Part shown: one piece after another, positions 8,668 through 17,178 of the stretch
Position numbering within the stretch: the stretch's first letter is position 1
How the letters are laid out: each line of letters begins with the position of its first letter
Origin: an uncultured Clostridia bacterium
Lineage (GTDB): Bacteria; Bacillota; Clostridia; Christensenellales; UBA1242
Assembly (NCBI GenBank): GCA_937893125.1
Contig: CALBHW010000046.1
Location: 1-54,333, forward strand
DNA length: 54,333 nucleotides
Direction: 5' to 3'
Translations under genes and position numbers: made by a program
The notes under the pieces: model-generated
Database searches by the model: none
What the model was told of the DNA's origin: nothing
Seen by the model: the letters and a program-made list of their open reading frames with translations, nothing else

Positions 8668-8836
8668 TAAAAAAAATAGAATGATTTAGGTGTATTTATT
8701 TAAAGACTGTAAGTGTAAAAAAATAATAAAAATATTTTTTTCAAATCCAACCATGAATATAGAAAAAAACGATATATTTGTCATAAAAATGGTAAAAATA
8801 TCAAAAAAAATTAAAAATATTTTAAAAAAATAGTAA

Positions 8837-8882
8837 AAAGTGGTCAAAAGTGGTTGGAAGTGGTCAAAAATTGTGCTACAAT
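8837..8882 (+). promoter_or_regulatory. MraZ boxes overlapping the dcw promoter
   Basis: Three tandem decamers (AAAGTGGTCA, AAAGTGGTTG, GAAGTGGTCA) run from 8837 to 8866 at exact 10-bp spacing, so they lie on one helix face. This matches the known MraZ operator pattern of repeated GTGG-type half sites. The promoter TTGGAA (8854-8859), 17 bases, TACAAT (8877-8882) overlaps the second and third boxes. Bound MraZ should therefore affect its own operon by autoregulation. Confidence 0.88.
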
Positions 8883-8907
8883 ATTGACATAGAAAGGAGA
8901 AGTAGAA

Positions 8908-9339
8908 ATGTTTTTGGGCGAGTTTGAACAAAAATGCGATAGCAAAAATCGTTTTCGCATTCCAAATAAGTTCAAAAAAGGCGTCAATGGCGAGATTGTT
9001 TTGCTTAAAGGCAATGACGGCTGTATCTTTATTTTGTCTAAAAATTCATTTGAAGCACTTGTTGCAAAAGCGAGTGATCTTCCAATGTTTGACACAAATG
9101 CTCAAAAGCCTTTGCGTTTGATTTTCTCTTCTGCTAGCGAACTCGAAGAAGATAATCAAGGTAGATTTTTACTTCCAAATAATTTAAAAAAGTATGCGAG
9201 TATTGATAAAGACCTTGTTTTTGTTGGTGCTGGCAATAGAATAGAACTTTGGGCAAAAGAAAAATGGGAAAAGTACTGCGAGACTGAAAACAGTCATATC
9301 GATGAACTTTTGCAAGGGTTGGGCGACTATGGAATTTAA
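8908..9339 (+). CDS. mraZ: Transcriptional regulator MraZ
   Basis: MraZ is the ring-forming SpoVT/AbrB-fold DNA-binding protein that controls the division and cell-wall cluster. The 143-residue protein has two tandem repeats. The first starts GEFEQKCDSKNRFRIPNKFK. The second contains EEDNQGRFLLPNNLKKYA. This is the doubled DxxGR-type arrangement of the family; the first copy reads DSKNR rather than DxxGR. AGAAAGGAGAAG precedes the ATG. Its predicted operators lie 42-71 bases upstream. Confidence 0.95.
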   Translation: MFLGEFEQKCDSKNRFRIPNKFKKGVNGEIVLLKGNDGCIFILSKNSFEALVAKASDLPMFDTNAQKPLRLIFSSASELEEDNQGRFLLPNNLKKYASIDKDLVFVGAGNRIELWAKEKWEKYCETENSHIDELLQGLGDYGI

Positions 9340-10264
9340 ACATATTCCTATTATGCTTTCCGAATGCATTTCGGGGTTAAACATCAAAAAGGATGGAATT
9401 TATGTTGACGCGACGTTAGGTGGAGCGGGACATTCAAGCGTAATCGCTAGTAAGCTTTCCGAAAAAGGTGTTTTAATCGGAATCGACAAAGATGAGAAAG
9501 CACTTGAAGTAAGTAGGGAGCGACTTAAAAAATACAAATGTAAAAAAATTCTTGTTCATAGCGACTTCCGTGATTTAGAAAAAGTTTTGGACGATTTAGG
9601 AATTGAAAAAGTTGACGGAATTTTAGCGGACCTTGGCGTTTCTAGTTACCAAATTGACGAAGTAAGTCGCGGGTTTAGTTATATGAAAGATGCCCCTCTT
9701 GATATGAGAATGGACACGACATCTAGGTTAGACGCGAAATACATTGTCAATAATTATAAAGAAGCGGATTTGCTAAAAATATTGTATGACTATGGCGAAG
9801 AAAATTTTGCGAGATCAATTGTTAGAAATATCGTTCAAGAAAGACAAAAGCAGGAAATTACAACAACATTACAACTTGTGAAAATTATTGAAAAATCTTA
9901 TCCACCAAAACTTCTTCACAAAGGCGGAAGTGTTGCGAAAAAAACTTTTCAGGCACTTAGAATTGAAACGAATGGCGAACTTGATGCTTTAAAACAACTT
10001 TTAGACACGATGATTGACAGACTTGCACCGCAGGGAAGGCTTTGCATAATAACATTCCACTCACTAGAAGATAGAATTGTGAAAGACAAATTTAAACTTG
10101 AAAGTACTGATTGCATTTGTCCAAAAGAATTTCCTATTTGTGTTTGTCATCATAAAGCAAGATTAAAACTTATTACAAAAAAGCCTTTAATTCCATCAAG
10201 TGACGAACATAAATCAAATTCAAGAAGTTCATCAAGTAAACTTAGAATAGCCGAAAAGATTTAG
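9329..10264 (+). CDS. rsmH: 16S rRNA (cytosine-1402-N4)-methyltransferase RsmH
   Basis: RsmH methylates N4 of C1402 in the 30S P site using S-adenosylmethionine. The 311-residue protein begins MEFKHIPIMLSE and has the SAM motif DATLGGAGHSS. LADLGVSSYQID, MDTTSRLDA and the late ITFHSLEDRIVK block follow, all typical. ATG 9329 overlaps the mraZ end by 11 bases, and AAGGG lies ten bases upstream. An earlier in-frame ATG at 9302 lies inside mraZ and is less likely. Confidence 0.95.
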   Translation: MEFKHIPIMLSECISGLNIKKDGIYVDATLGGAGHSSVIASKLSEKGVLIGIDKDEKALEVSRERLKKYKCKKILVHSDFRDLEKVLDDLGIEKVDGILADLGVSSYQIDEVSRGFSYMKDAPLDMRMDTTSRLDAKYIVNNYKEADLLKILYDYGEENFARSIVRNIVQERQKQEITTTLQLVKIIEKSYPPKLLHKGGSVAKKTFQALRIETNGELDALKQLLDTMIDRLAPQGRLCIITFHSLEDRIVKDKFKLESTDCICPKEFPICVCHHKARLKLITKKPLIPSSDEHKSNSRSSSSKLRIAEKI

Positions 10265-10394
10265 TTATATTTATATAACTACAACAAAATTAAGCAAAAA
10301 AGAGTATTTTTGACAAAATAACGCAAAAATCACAACGAATGGTGTGTTTTTATAAATAAAAAGAATAAAAAATTGATAGTAAAAGGAGAGAATT

Positions 10395-10958
10395 ATGGAA
10401 GGAAAATCAAGAAGCGATATATTGCTTGAAGAAAAAATTGACCAAATTGACGATGCAAATTTCGATAAAGTGTACAACATAAATGAAATGGTCGACAATT
10501 CTATTGACCAATTCGACAGTGAAATAATTTTGGGCGATCCAGACGAAAATGTTTCTGAAAATAGGCATAATGATGAAACTTTTTCGCTTGAAGTTGCACC
10601 AAACGAGTTCTTGGATAATTTTAAGGTTGGCGAAGAAGAAGTTAAGTTGCATAAAAAAGCAAAACTTAAAAATCGTCCACTTATTTTTGCTTTTACTTCT
10701 ATTATGGCGTTGCTTGGCATATTGTTTATATATAATATGTTTGTGATAAATTCTCTCGAGTATCGTGCAGGTAAAGCATATGCCACGGCAGGAGTTTTAG
10801 CGGGGACGGAAGTTGAAAATAATGTCATAACTTTCGAAAACGGCGCAACAATGGAAATCGAAAAAGGCACGGAGTACAAAAAAGAAAATAAGTCACAAAC
10901 AAATTGGTTTGATGCTTTAATTGGAAGAGTCAACCAAATGTTTGGAGGCAATTATTAA
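10395..10958 (+). CDS. Bitopic membrane protein in the FtsL position
   Basis: A 187-residue protein with a long acidic N-terminal region (about 1-90, rich in Asp/Glu/Asn). One membrane helix follows at about 96-114, then an extracytoplasmic tail of about 70 residues. Gene position (rsmH - this - PBP) is exactly where ftsL lies in other Firmicutes, and the topology fits. The outside segment lacks the leucine-zipper coiled coil expected of FtsL, and the cytosolic part is far too long. It may be a very divergent FtsL or a lineage-specific divisome protein. GGAGAG precedes the ATG. Confidence 0.6.
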   Translation: MEGKSRSDILLEEKIDQIDDANFDKVYNINEMVDNSIDQFDSEIILGDPDENVSENRHNDETFSLEVAPNEFLDNFKVGEEEVKLHKKAKLKNRPLIFAFTSIMALLGILFIYNMFVINSLEYRAGKAYATAGVLAGTEVENNVITFENGATMEIEKGTEYKKENKSQTNWFDALIGRVNQMFGGNY

Positions 10959-12858
10959 ACCAAAAGTAGCGTATTCAAGTTTATCATTACAAAAGAGGTT
11001 GCTATCATTTATTTTGATAGTGGCCTTTCTTTTTTGTCTACTTTTTGTTAGACTTTTCTTTTTACAAGTTATAAAGCAAAAAAATATGCAGATAAAAGCG
11101 ATTGAGCAGTGGGTTCGAACTCTTCCACTTACGGCAAAACGTGGACAAATTGTTGATTGCAATGGCAATATTTTAGCGCTATCATCCACTACCTATGACT
11201 GTTATGTTCGGGCAAAAGAGATTAAAGAACCTGCAAAAGTTGCTACATATTTAAGCTCAATTTTATCACTTGATTATGAAACGTTGTACTTAAAATGTCG
11301 TAATGTCTATATTTCAGAAAGCCTAGTAAAATTGCAACTGGATGAAAATACTGCAAAAAAGATTGTTGAAAAGAATTTTGACGGCGTGTATTTGAGTGAA
11401 AACATTAAAAGAATTTATCCTTATGGAAATAGCCTATCACAAGTTTTGGGATATCTTACAAGTGATAGCGTGGGGCAAAGCGGAGTTGAAAGTTATTATG
11501 ACGAAATTTTAAAGGGTGTTGACGGGAAATATCTTGTTCAAAGCGATGTCCGTGGAATAAGTCTTAACGATTCGCTCAATTACTATGTTGACGCGCAAGA
11601 CGGTGTAAATATCAAACTTAATATTGACATAAACATTCAAAACATTTTGGAAACGACTTTGCAACAAATTATGATTGACCACAAACCAAAAGGTGCGTCG
11701 ATTGTAATGGTTGACCCAAACAATTCAAAAATTTTGGGGCTTGCAATTAGTCCAAGTTTTGACCCAAATGATCCGCCTAGACAAGATGTGCCAACATTGA
11801 TGAGCCAATCAAAAAATATTTGTGTAACAGATGTCTATGAACCAGGTTCGACTTTTAAAATTCTAACTTTGTCCGCTGCATTGAGTGAAGGTTTAACGAA
11901 TGTAAACGAGCGTTTTTATTGCCCAGGTTATCGAATCGTCGATGGCGAAAAGATTAAATGTTGGCGTACGCTGGGACACGGAAGTCAGACACTTGTTGAG
12001 GCAGTTCAAAATTCGTGCAACTGTTGTTTTATGGATTTGGGGCTTAGGCTTGGAAAGGATAGACTTTATAAATATCTTAAAGAATTTGGAATTGGCTCAA
12101 AAACTGGCGTCGACATAAGCGGTGAAAGTGGGGGGATTTTGCTCGATAAATCGCTTGTTCAAAATGTCGATTTGGCGCGTATCGCTTTTGGGCAAACAGT
12201 CGCGACATCGCAGTTACACCTTTTAAATGCTTTTTGTTCGGCAATCAATGGCGGTATAAAATATCAGCCTACTGTAATGTCGTCATATTTCGATGAAAGT
12301 GGTGAAATTTATTCTAATTTGCCCATTGCGCGCGGTAAAACAATTACGGGCGATATGTCACAAACAATAAGGTATTTGCTCTATCAAGCCCTTTCTAAAA
12401 CTGGAGAAATGTCTTTTGTGCCAGGTTACAAAGTTGCAGGAAAAACAGGAACTGCACAAAAATATGGTGCTGACGGAAAAATCTCACGTGGAAAATATGT
12501 CTCAAGTTTTTTTGGCTTTCTTGATAGAGAGAACCCTGAATATGCTCTCTTATTATGTGTTGATGAGCCAAGCACTGGGGCATATTACGGCAGTGTAGTC
12601 GCAAAACCTTATGCTAAAACGATTTATGAAAAAATTATTGCTTACAAAAATTTTTCTCCAGACGACGAAACAAAGATTGAAGATAAAAAGGTATCTACTC
12701 CAAATTTAGTTGGACTTTCAATCTCTAAAGCTCTTGTTGAACTAGAAAAAATGGGTGTTTATTATGAAGTGGACGGCGAAGGTGAGTTTGTTTTGGACCA
12801 ATTTCCATCAAAAGATGTAGAAATAAGCAAATCAACGACAATTTTGATAAAAACTTAA
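10921..12858 (+). CDS. Class B penicillin-binding protein with PASTA domain (FtsI/SpoVD-like)
   Basis: This transpeptidase cross-links septal or spore-cortex peptidoglycan. A membrane anchor lies at about residues 27-50. A PBP dimerisation region follows (about 70-225), with RGQIVDCNGN. The transpeptidase domain has EPGSTFK (catalytic Ser310), the SCN triad in QNSCNC, and AGKTGTAQ. One PASTA domain ends the protein (about 585-645). One PASTA repeat suggests SpoVD, while position in the cluster suggests FtsI; one protein may do both. The start is unclear. TTG 10921 and TTG 10942 have no ribosome-binding site. An ATT at 10954 sits five bases after a perfect GGAGG, so initiation there is possible. 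The first ATG (11086) would delete the anchor. Confidence 0.92.
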   Translation: MEESTKCLEAIIKPKVAYSSLSLQKRLLSFILIVAFLFCLLFVRLFFLQVIKQKNMQIKAIEQWVRTLPLTAKRGQIVDCNGNILALSSTTYDCYVRAKEIKEPAKVATYLSSILSLDYETLYLKCRNVYISESLVKLQLDENTAKKIVEKNFDGVYLSENIKRIYPYGNSLSQVLGYLTSDSVGQSGVESYYDEILKGVDGKYLVQSDVRGISLNDSLNYYVDAQDGVNIKLNIDINIQNILETTLQQIMIDHKPKGASIVMVDPNNSKILGLAISPSFDPNDPPRQDVPTLMSQSKNICVTDVYEPGSTFKILTLSAALSEGLTNVNERFYCPGYRIVDGEKIKCWRTLGHGSQTLVEAVQNSCNCCFMDLGLRLGKDRLYKYLKEFGIGSKTGVDISGESGGILLDKSLVQNVDLARIAFGQTVATSQLHLLNAFCSAINGGIKYQPTVMSSYFDESGEIYSNLPIARGKTITGDMSQTIRYLLYQALSKTGEMSFVPGYKVAGKTGTAQKYGADGKISRGKYVSSFFGFLDRENPEYALLLCVDEPSTGAYYGSVVAKPYAKTIYEKIIAYKNFSPDDETKIEDKKVSTPNLVGLSISKALVELEKMGVYYEVDGEGEFVLDQFPSKDVEISKSTTILIKT

Positions 12859-12873
12859 ATTATAGGAAGTAAA

Positions 12874-12892
12874 TTTTGAACCAAGTTCAAAA
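12874..12892. repeat. Perfect 8-bp inverted repeat upstream of murE
   Basis: TTTTGAAC and GTTCAAAA are separated by CAA. No U-run follows, so it looks more like a protein-binding site than a terminator. It lies directly before one copy of the dispersed intergenic repeat. Confidence 0.45.
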
Positions 12893-12900
12893 CCTGTGTT

Positions 12901-12976
12901 GACGCACTAGCAAAGCTTTGTTTTGAGCTTTCAATTTGAATAACCATCAGTTTTGCTGGTGAACAAGCGTCTCGAC
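12901..12976 (+). repeat. Dispersed intergenic repeat, copy C (diverged)
   Basis: The block TTTGAATAACCATCAG, followed by TTTTGCT and later CTCGAC, matches the 3' half of the copy at 21551-21668 in order and spacing. The 5' half here has instead the palindrome CAAAGCTTTG. It lies between the PBP gene and murE. Confidence 0.55.
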
Positions 12977-13008
12977 AAAAATTTCAACAATTAAAAAAAG
13001 GACATTTT

Positions 13009-14451
13009 ATGAAACTTTCATCCTTAATTAAAAATCAAAAAGATGTAATAGCAACTCGTGGCAACCTTGATATCGAAATTTTAGAATTATCGCAAAAAGC
13101 GGATAAACAAGTGCAAAGTGGACTTTTCTTTTGTATAAATGGTGTAAATTTTGACGGGCACAATTTTGTTCAAAATGCCATTTCTAATGGTTGTGTCGCT
13201 TTTGTGGTAGAAAAATGGCTCGACATTTCACAACCGCAGATTTTAGTCCAAAATGCGCGTAATTTTGTGCCAGTACTATGTAAACGTTTTTACAAAAATG
13301 TCCAAGACAAGTTAAAATTTATTGGCGTAACGGGCACAAATGGCAAGACAACTAGTGCAAATTTGGTCTATCAAATTTTACAAAATGACAATAAAAGAGC
13401 GGGAATAATTGGCACAAATGGGATTGAATATGGTGACAAAAAATTGCCTAATCATATGACGACTCCCGACCCGATTGATTTGTTTTGTATTTTAAAGCAA
13501 ATGCGTGATGATGGTGTTGAGTTTGTTGTTATGGAAGTGTCTGCTCATGCACTTTTCCTAGGAAAACTTGCAGGGATAAAGTTTGAAGTTGGAATTTTTA
13601 CAAATTTTTCACAAGACCACCTAGACTTTTTTAAAACTATGGAAAATTATGCGTCAGCAAAGAAACTTTTTTTTGACAAATCAATGTGTAAAAATGTCGT
13701 TGTAAATATTGATGATGAACTGGGACGAGACATTTCTAAATCGACAAATTCAAAGCTTTTTACATATGGTATTTTTTCGCCTGCGACGAATTTTGCTATG
13801 GATATAGTATTAAAAAATGACGAAACGGACTTTTTACTAAACATCTTTGACAATATTTTTGACATAAAGTCGAATATGTTATGTCTTTTTAATGTTTATA
13901 ATATGCTTTCAAGCGCCGTCAGTGCTAAAATTTTAGGATTATCTAATGAAGCAATTTTTAAGACTCTATCTAATGTTAATAAAATAGAAGGGCGAATGAA
14001 CTTTTACAAGTTGCAAAACGGGGCAACGGTTGTTATAGATTATGCACATACACCAGATAGTTTGAAAAAAGCGCTATTAAATTTAAAGGACTTTACGAAA
14101 AATAGATTGATTGTTGTATTTGGGTGCGGTGGGAACAGAGATCAAGATAAACGCGGAAAAATGGGCGAGGTTGCAAGTCTTTTGTCAGATTTTACTATTT
14201 TAACAAGTGATAATCCACGAAATGAGTCGCTACGAAAAATAATTTCCCAAATTGAAAGCGGTTTTGATAATAAAAATAAATATTTTGTAATTTGTGATAG
14301 GAAAAAAGCAATTGAGAGAGCGATAAAAGGCTCTGAATATGGTGACATTATCCTTGTTGCTGGCAAAGGACACGAAAAAACGCAAGAAATTAAGGGGAAA
14401 AAGTATCATTTCGACGATTACGAAATTATAAAACCATTTTTGAAGACATAA
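13009..14451 (+). CDS. murE: UDP-MurNAc-tripeptide synthetase MurE (meso-DAP type)
   Basis: MurE adds the third stem-peptide residue to UDP-MurNAc-L-Ala-D-Glu in the cytosol. The 480-residue protein has the ATP loop TGTNGKTTS at about residue 106. It also shows the HMTTPDP substrate block and the acceptor motif SDNPRNES. DNPR is the motif of meso-diaminopimelate-adding enzymes; lysine-adding enzymes differ there, so DAP-type peptidoglycan is inferred. The C-terminal GKGHEKTQE block is intact. AAAAAAAGGAC precedes the ATG. The long spacer from the PBP gene suggests it may have its own promoter. Confidence 0.95.
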   Translation: MKLSSLIKNQKDVIATRGNLDIEILELSQKADKQVQSGLFFCINGVNFDGHNFVQNAISNGCVAFVVEKWLDISQPQILVQNARNFVPVLCKRFYKNVQDKLKFIGVTGTNGKTTSANLVYQILQNDNKRAGIIGTNGIEYGDKKLPNHMTTPDPIDLFCILKQMRDDGVEFVVMEVSAHALFLGKLAGIKFEVGIFTNFSQDHLDFFKTMENYASAKKLFFDKSMCKNVVVNIDDELGRDISKSTNSKLFTYGIFSPATNFAMDIVLKNDETDFLLNIFDNIFDIKSNMLCLFNVYNMLSSAVSAKILGLSNEAIFKTLSNVNKIEGRMNFYKLQNGATVVIDYAHTPDSLKKALLNLKDFTKNRLIVVFGCGGNRDQDKRGKMGEVASLLSDFTILTSDNPRNESLRKIISQIESGFDNKNKYFVICDRKKAIERAIKGSEYGDIILVAGKGHEKTQEIKGKKYHFDDYEIIKPFLKT

Positions 14452-14617
14452 AATTGTTGTTTTGTTAAAAATGGACAACCTATGTTTAATAAAAAAATTG
14501 TCCAAATAATAGAATTTTACCCTTAAAATGTGCGTTTTTTGTGCCAAATTTATAAAAAAGGTTCATTTAGAATAAAAAAATATAAAAAATACACAATAAC
14601 TTAAAAGGTGGTGCCAT

Positions 14618-15610
14618 ATGACTTACTATTGTTTCTTATTATCATTTATAATGAGCGTAATTATAGCCCCTTTTTACATAAAATTCGCAAAAAAACTTAA
14701 ATTTGGGCAAAATATACTAGGTTATGTGGAAGAGCATTTTTCTAAACAGGGCACTCCTACAATGGGGGGCGTAATTTTTATTGTTCCGACAATTGTTGCA
14801 AGTTTGATTTTTGCTAAATCAAATTTGACACTTTCGTTAATGTGCATTGCGGTTTTTCTAGCGTATGCGGTAGTAGGCTTTTTGGATGACTTTATAAAAA
14901 TTAAATATAAGAGAAATTTAGGTTTACGAGCCTATCAAAAGGTAATATTTCAACTTGCAATCGCACTGGTTGTTGCAGTATTTGTTTACAAAAATGATGC
15001 TTTAAATGGAGTTTATTTGCCGTTTACATTGACAAAAGCTAATTTTGGGCTTCTAATAATTCCTTACATTATTTTGGTTTTTGTTGCGACAACAAATAGT
15101 GTAAATTTGACAGACGGATTGGATGGGCTTGCTGGAAGCGTTAGTTTGATAGCCTTTCTTTTCATCGCTCTTATTAGCACGTTTTATTGCAAAAATTTAG
15201 TTTCTGATGCAACTAGTGAATATTTTATTCAAATGCAGAACTTAAATATGATTTGCGTCGCCGTTGCGGGCGGACTTCTTGGATTTTTGGTTTTTAATTT
15301 CTATCCAGCAAAAATTTTTATGGGAGATACAGGCTCTCTTTCCCTTGGTGCGCTTCTTACGTGTGTTTGTTCCTTTAATGGGACAAGCCTTTATATTCCA
15401 ATTGTTGGTATAATGTTTGTTGTGTCGTCTCTTAGCGTAATTTTACAGGTCTTACATTATAAAAGAACAAAAAAAAGGATATTCCTTATGGCGCCTTTTC
15501 ATCACCATTTAGAACATAAGGGAATGAATGAAACCAAAATTGTTTTCATATACATAGTACTAACAATACTCGTGGGAACACTCACGCTTGCGTTGTTAGG
15601 GGGATTATGA
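14618..15610 (+). CDS. mraY: Phospho-N-acetylmuramoyl-pentapeptide-transferase
   Basis: MraY transfers phospho-MurNAc-pentapeptide to undecaprenyl phosphate, making lipid I in the membrane. The 330-residue polytopic protein has about ten membrane helices. It shows the family blocks GTPTMGG, the aspartate pair FLDDFIK, NLTDGLDGLAG, FMGDTGSLSLG and the histidine-rich MAPFHHHLEHKG. AAAAGGTGGTG precedes the ATG. Its stop overlaps the murD start (ATGA). Confidence 0.96.
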   Translation: MTYYCFLLSFIMSVIIAPFYIKFAKKLKFGQNILGYVEEHFSKQGTPTMGGVIFIVPTIVASLIFAKSNLTLSLMCIAVFLAYAVVGFLDDFIKIKYKRNLGLRAYQKVIFQLAIALVVAVFVYKNDALNGVYLPFTLTKANFGLLIIPYIILVFVATTNSVNLTDGLDGLAGSVSLIAFLFIALISTFYCKNLVSDATSEYFIQMQNLNMICVAVAGGLLGFLVFNFYPAKIFMGDTGSLSLGALLTCVCSFNGTSLYIPIVGIMFVVSSLSVILQVLHYKRTKKRIFLMAPFHHHLEHKGMNETKIVFIYIVLTILVGTLTLALLGGL

Positions 15611-17178
15611 AATATTTAATTTGGGGTTTAAAACTCAGCGGAGAATCAAGTTTAGAACTTTTATTAAGGCTTCAAAACTCAAAAAATGATGATGCTAATT
15701 TTGAAAACAAAGATAAAGTGCCTTTACTAAGGGATGGCATTATCAAAAATTCATCTAAAATTTTGTGTAAAAAAATAGATAAAAATAATAATTTTGATAA
15801 TCAAAAATTAAGTGGTTTTTCAATCAACAATCAAAAACTTATTTTGCAAAATGAAGCAAAAATGATAAAAAACGACGAAAAAAGCACGAAAAAAGGTGAT
15901 ATTTTCTACCTTTTTGATGAAAATAAGGATTTGCGTGATAAGTTTAAAGACAAAAACATCGCACAAACTGTCGTTCTTGAAAGGTTAACTAAAAAGACGA
16001 TTTCGAGCGTGGATGAGATTATTATTAGCCCATCGATAAGTATAGACAATCCGCTCATTCAATATGCAAAACAACAAGGAATAAGTGTTATTGGGGAGTT
16101 GGAACTCGGCTACACAAATATGGATAAGTCGTGTAAACTGATTGCAATTACAGGTACAAATGGTAAAACAACCACGACTGAACTCGTTTATGAAATATTA
16201 AAAAATGCGGGCGTAAATGTCAAAAAAGTGGGGAATATTGGCATTCCGTTTACAAGCGGGGTTGGATACGGCGAAAAAAATGTCACTTATGTGTGTGAAA
16301 CGAGTTCCTTTCAGCTAGAAAGTTGCAAAACATTTCATCCAAATGTTGCGTGCATTATAAATGTAACGCCCGACCACTTGGATAGGCACGGAAATATGAC
16401 TAATTATTTAAACATAAAAAGGTCAATTTTTGCTCATCAAAATAAAAATGATTATTCAATTTATCCATCAGATTTAGATGGATGCTTTAAATCAAGATGT
16501 TTTACTTTTGATACGAAAAAAAGCGTAAAACGGGGAGTTTACATCAAAAATAGGGCAATTTATGCAAAATTTGGTCTTTTTTCGCACAAAATTTGCAAAT
16601 TAAGCGAATGTAAATTATTTGGTTCACAATTTGAAGAAGATATTTTGTGCGCTGTTCTTATTGCTAAACTTATGAGAGTAAAAGACAATGATATCCGCAA
16701 AATCTTGCGTGGGTTCCTTCCAAGTCCACATCGTTTACAACTTGTTTATTTGTCAAAAACAAATAATAAATTTTTTGATGATAGCAAGGCGACAAATGTC
16801 GACGCGACAATTAAGGCAGTGCAGAGTTTTGATTCATCAACCATTCTTTTATGTGGCGGAAGCGATAAAAAATGTGATTTTGATGGTCTGTTTTTGTCAC
16901 TTCCTAAATATGTCGAAAAGATATATGTTTTTGGGGAAACGGCAAATAAATTCCTTGAAAGCCACAAAACAATCCACTGTTTAATTCCAATTGAAAAATG
17001 CGCATCGCTAAGACAAGCGGTGTATTTGGCGTCCCAAGAACAAAACAGAATCATACTTCTTTCTCCAGCATGTGCAAGTTTTGACGAATTTTCATCCTAT
17101 AAAGAACGTGGTGACAAATTCTTGGAATATATAAAGGACTATTATGAAAATTTTGAAGAGTCAAAAAACGCTTTTTAA
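15607..17178 (+). CDS. murD: UDP-MurNAc-L-alanine:D-glutamate ligase MurD with N-domain insertion
   Basis: MurD adds D-glutamate to UDP-MurNAc-L-Ala. The central ATPase motif ITGTNGKTTTTE (about residue 180) is intact. So are the SSFQLE block, NVTPDHLDRH and the C-terminal DSKATN and LSPACASFDEF motifs. At 523 residues it is about 70 longer than usual. The excess lies at about residues 24-98, inside the UDP-binding Rossmann domain, as a Lys/Asn/Asp-rich low-complexity stretch after the first beta-alpha unit (IWGLKLSGES). The frame is uninterrupted and the catalytic parts are normal, so it is probably functional. Start and stop overlap mraY and ftsW. Confidence 0.93.
   Translation: MKYLIWGLKLSGESSLELLLRLQNSKNDDANFENKDKVPLLRDGIIKNSSKILCKKIDKNNNFDNQKLSGFSINNQKLILQNEAKMIKNDEKSTKKGDIFYLFDENKDLRDKFKDKNIAQTVVLERLTKKTISSVDEIIISPSISIDNPLIQYAKQQGISVIGELELGYTNMDKSCKLIAITGTNGKTTTTELVYEILKNAGVNVKKVGNIGIPFTSGVGYGEKNVTYVCETSSFQLESCKTFHPNVACIINVTPDHLDRHGNMTNYLNIKRSIFAHQNKNDYSIYPSDLDGCFKSRCFTFDTKKSVKRGVYIKNRAIYAKFGLFSHKICKLSECKLFGSQFEEDILCAVLIAKLMRVKDNDIRKILRGFLPSPHRLQLVYLSKTNNKFFDDSKATNVDATIKAVQSFDSSTILLCGGSDKKCDFDGLFLSLPKYVEKIYVFGETANKFLESHKTIHCLIPIEKCASLRQAVYLASQEQNRIILLSPACASFDEFSSYKERGDKFLEYIKDYYENFEESKNAF

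Noticed and set aside
12874..12892. Terminator between the PBP gene and murE
   Set aside because: The inverted repeat has a three-base loop and no U-run; it is better treated as an operator-like palindrome.
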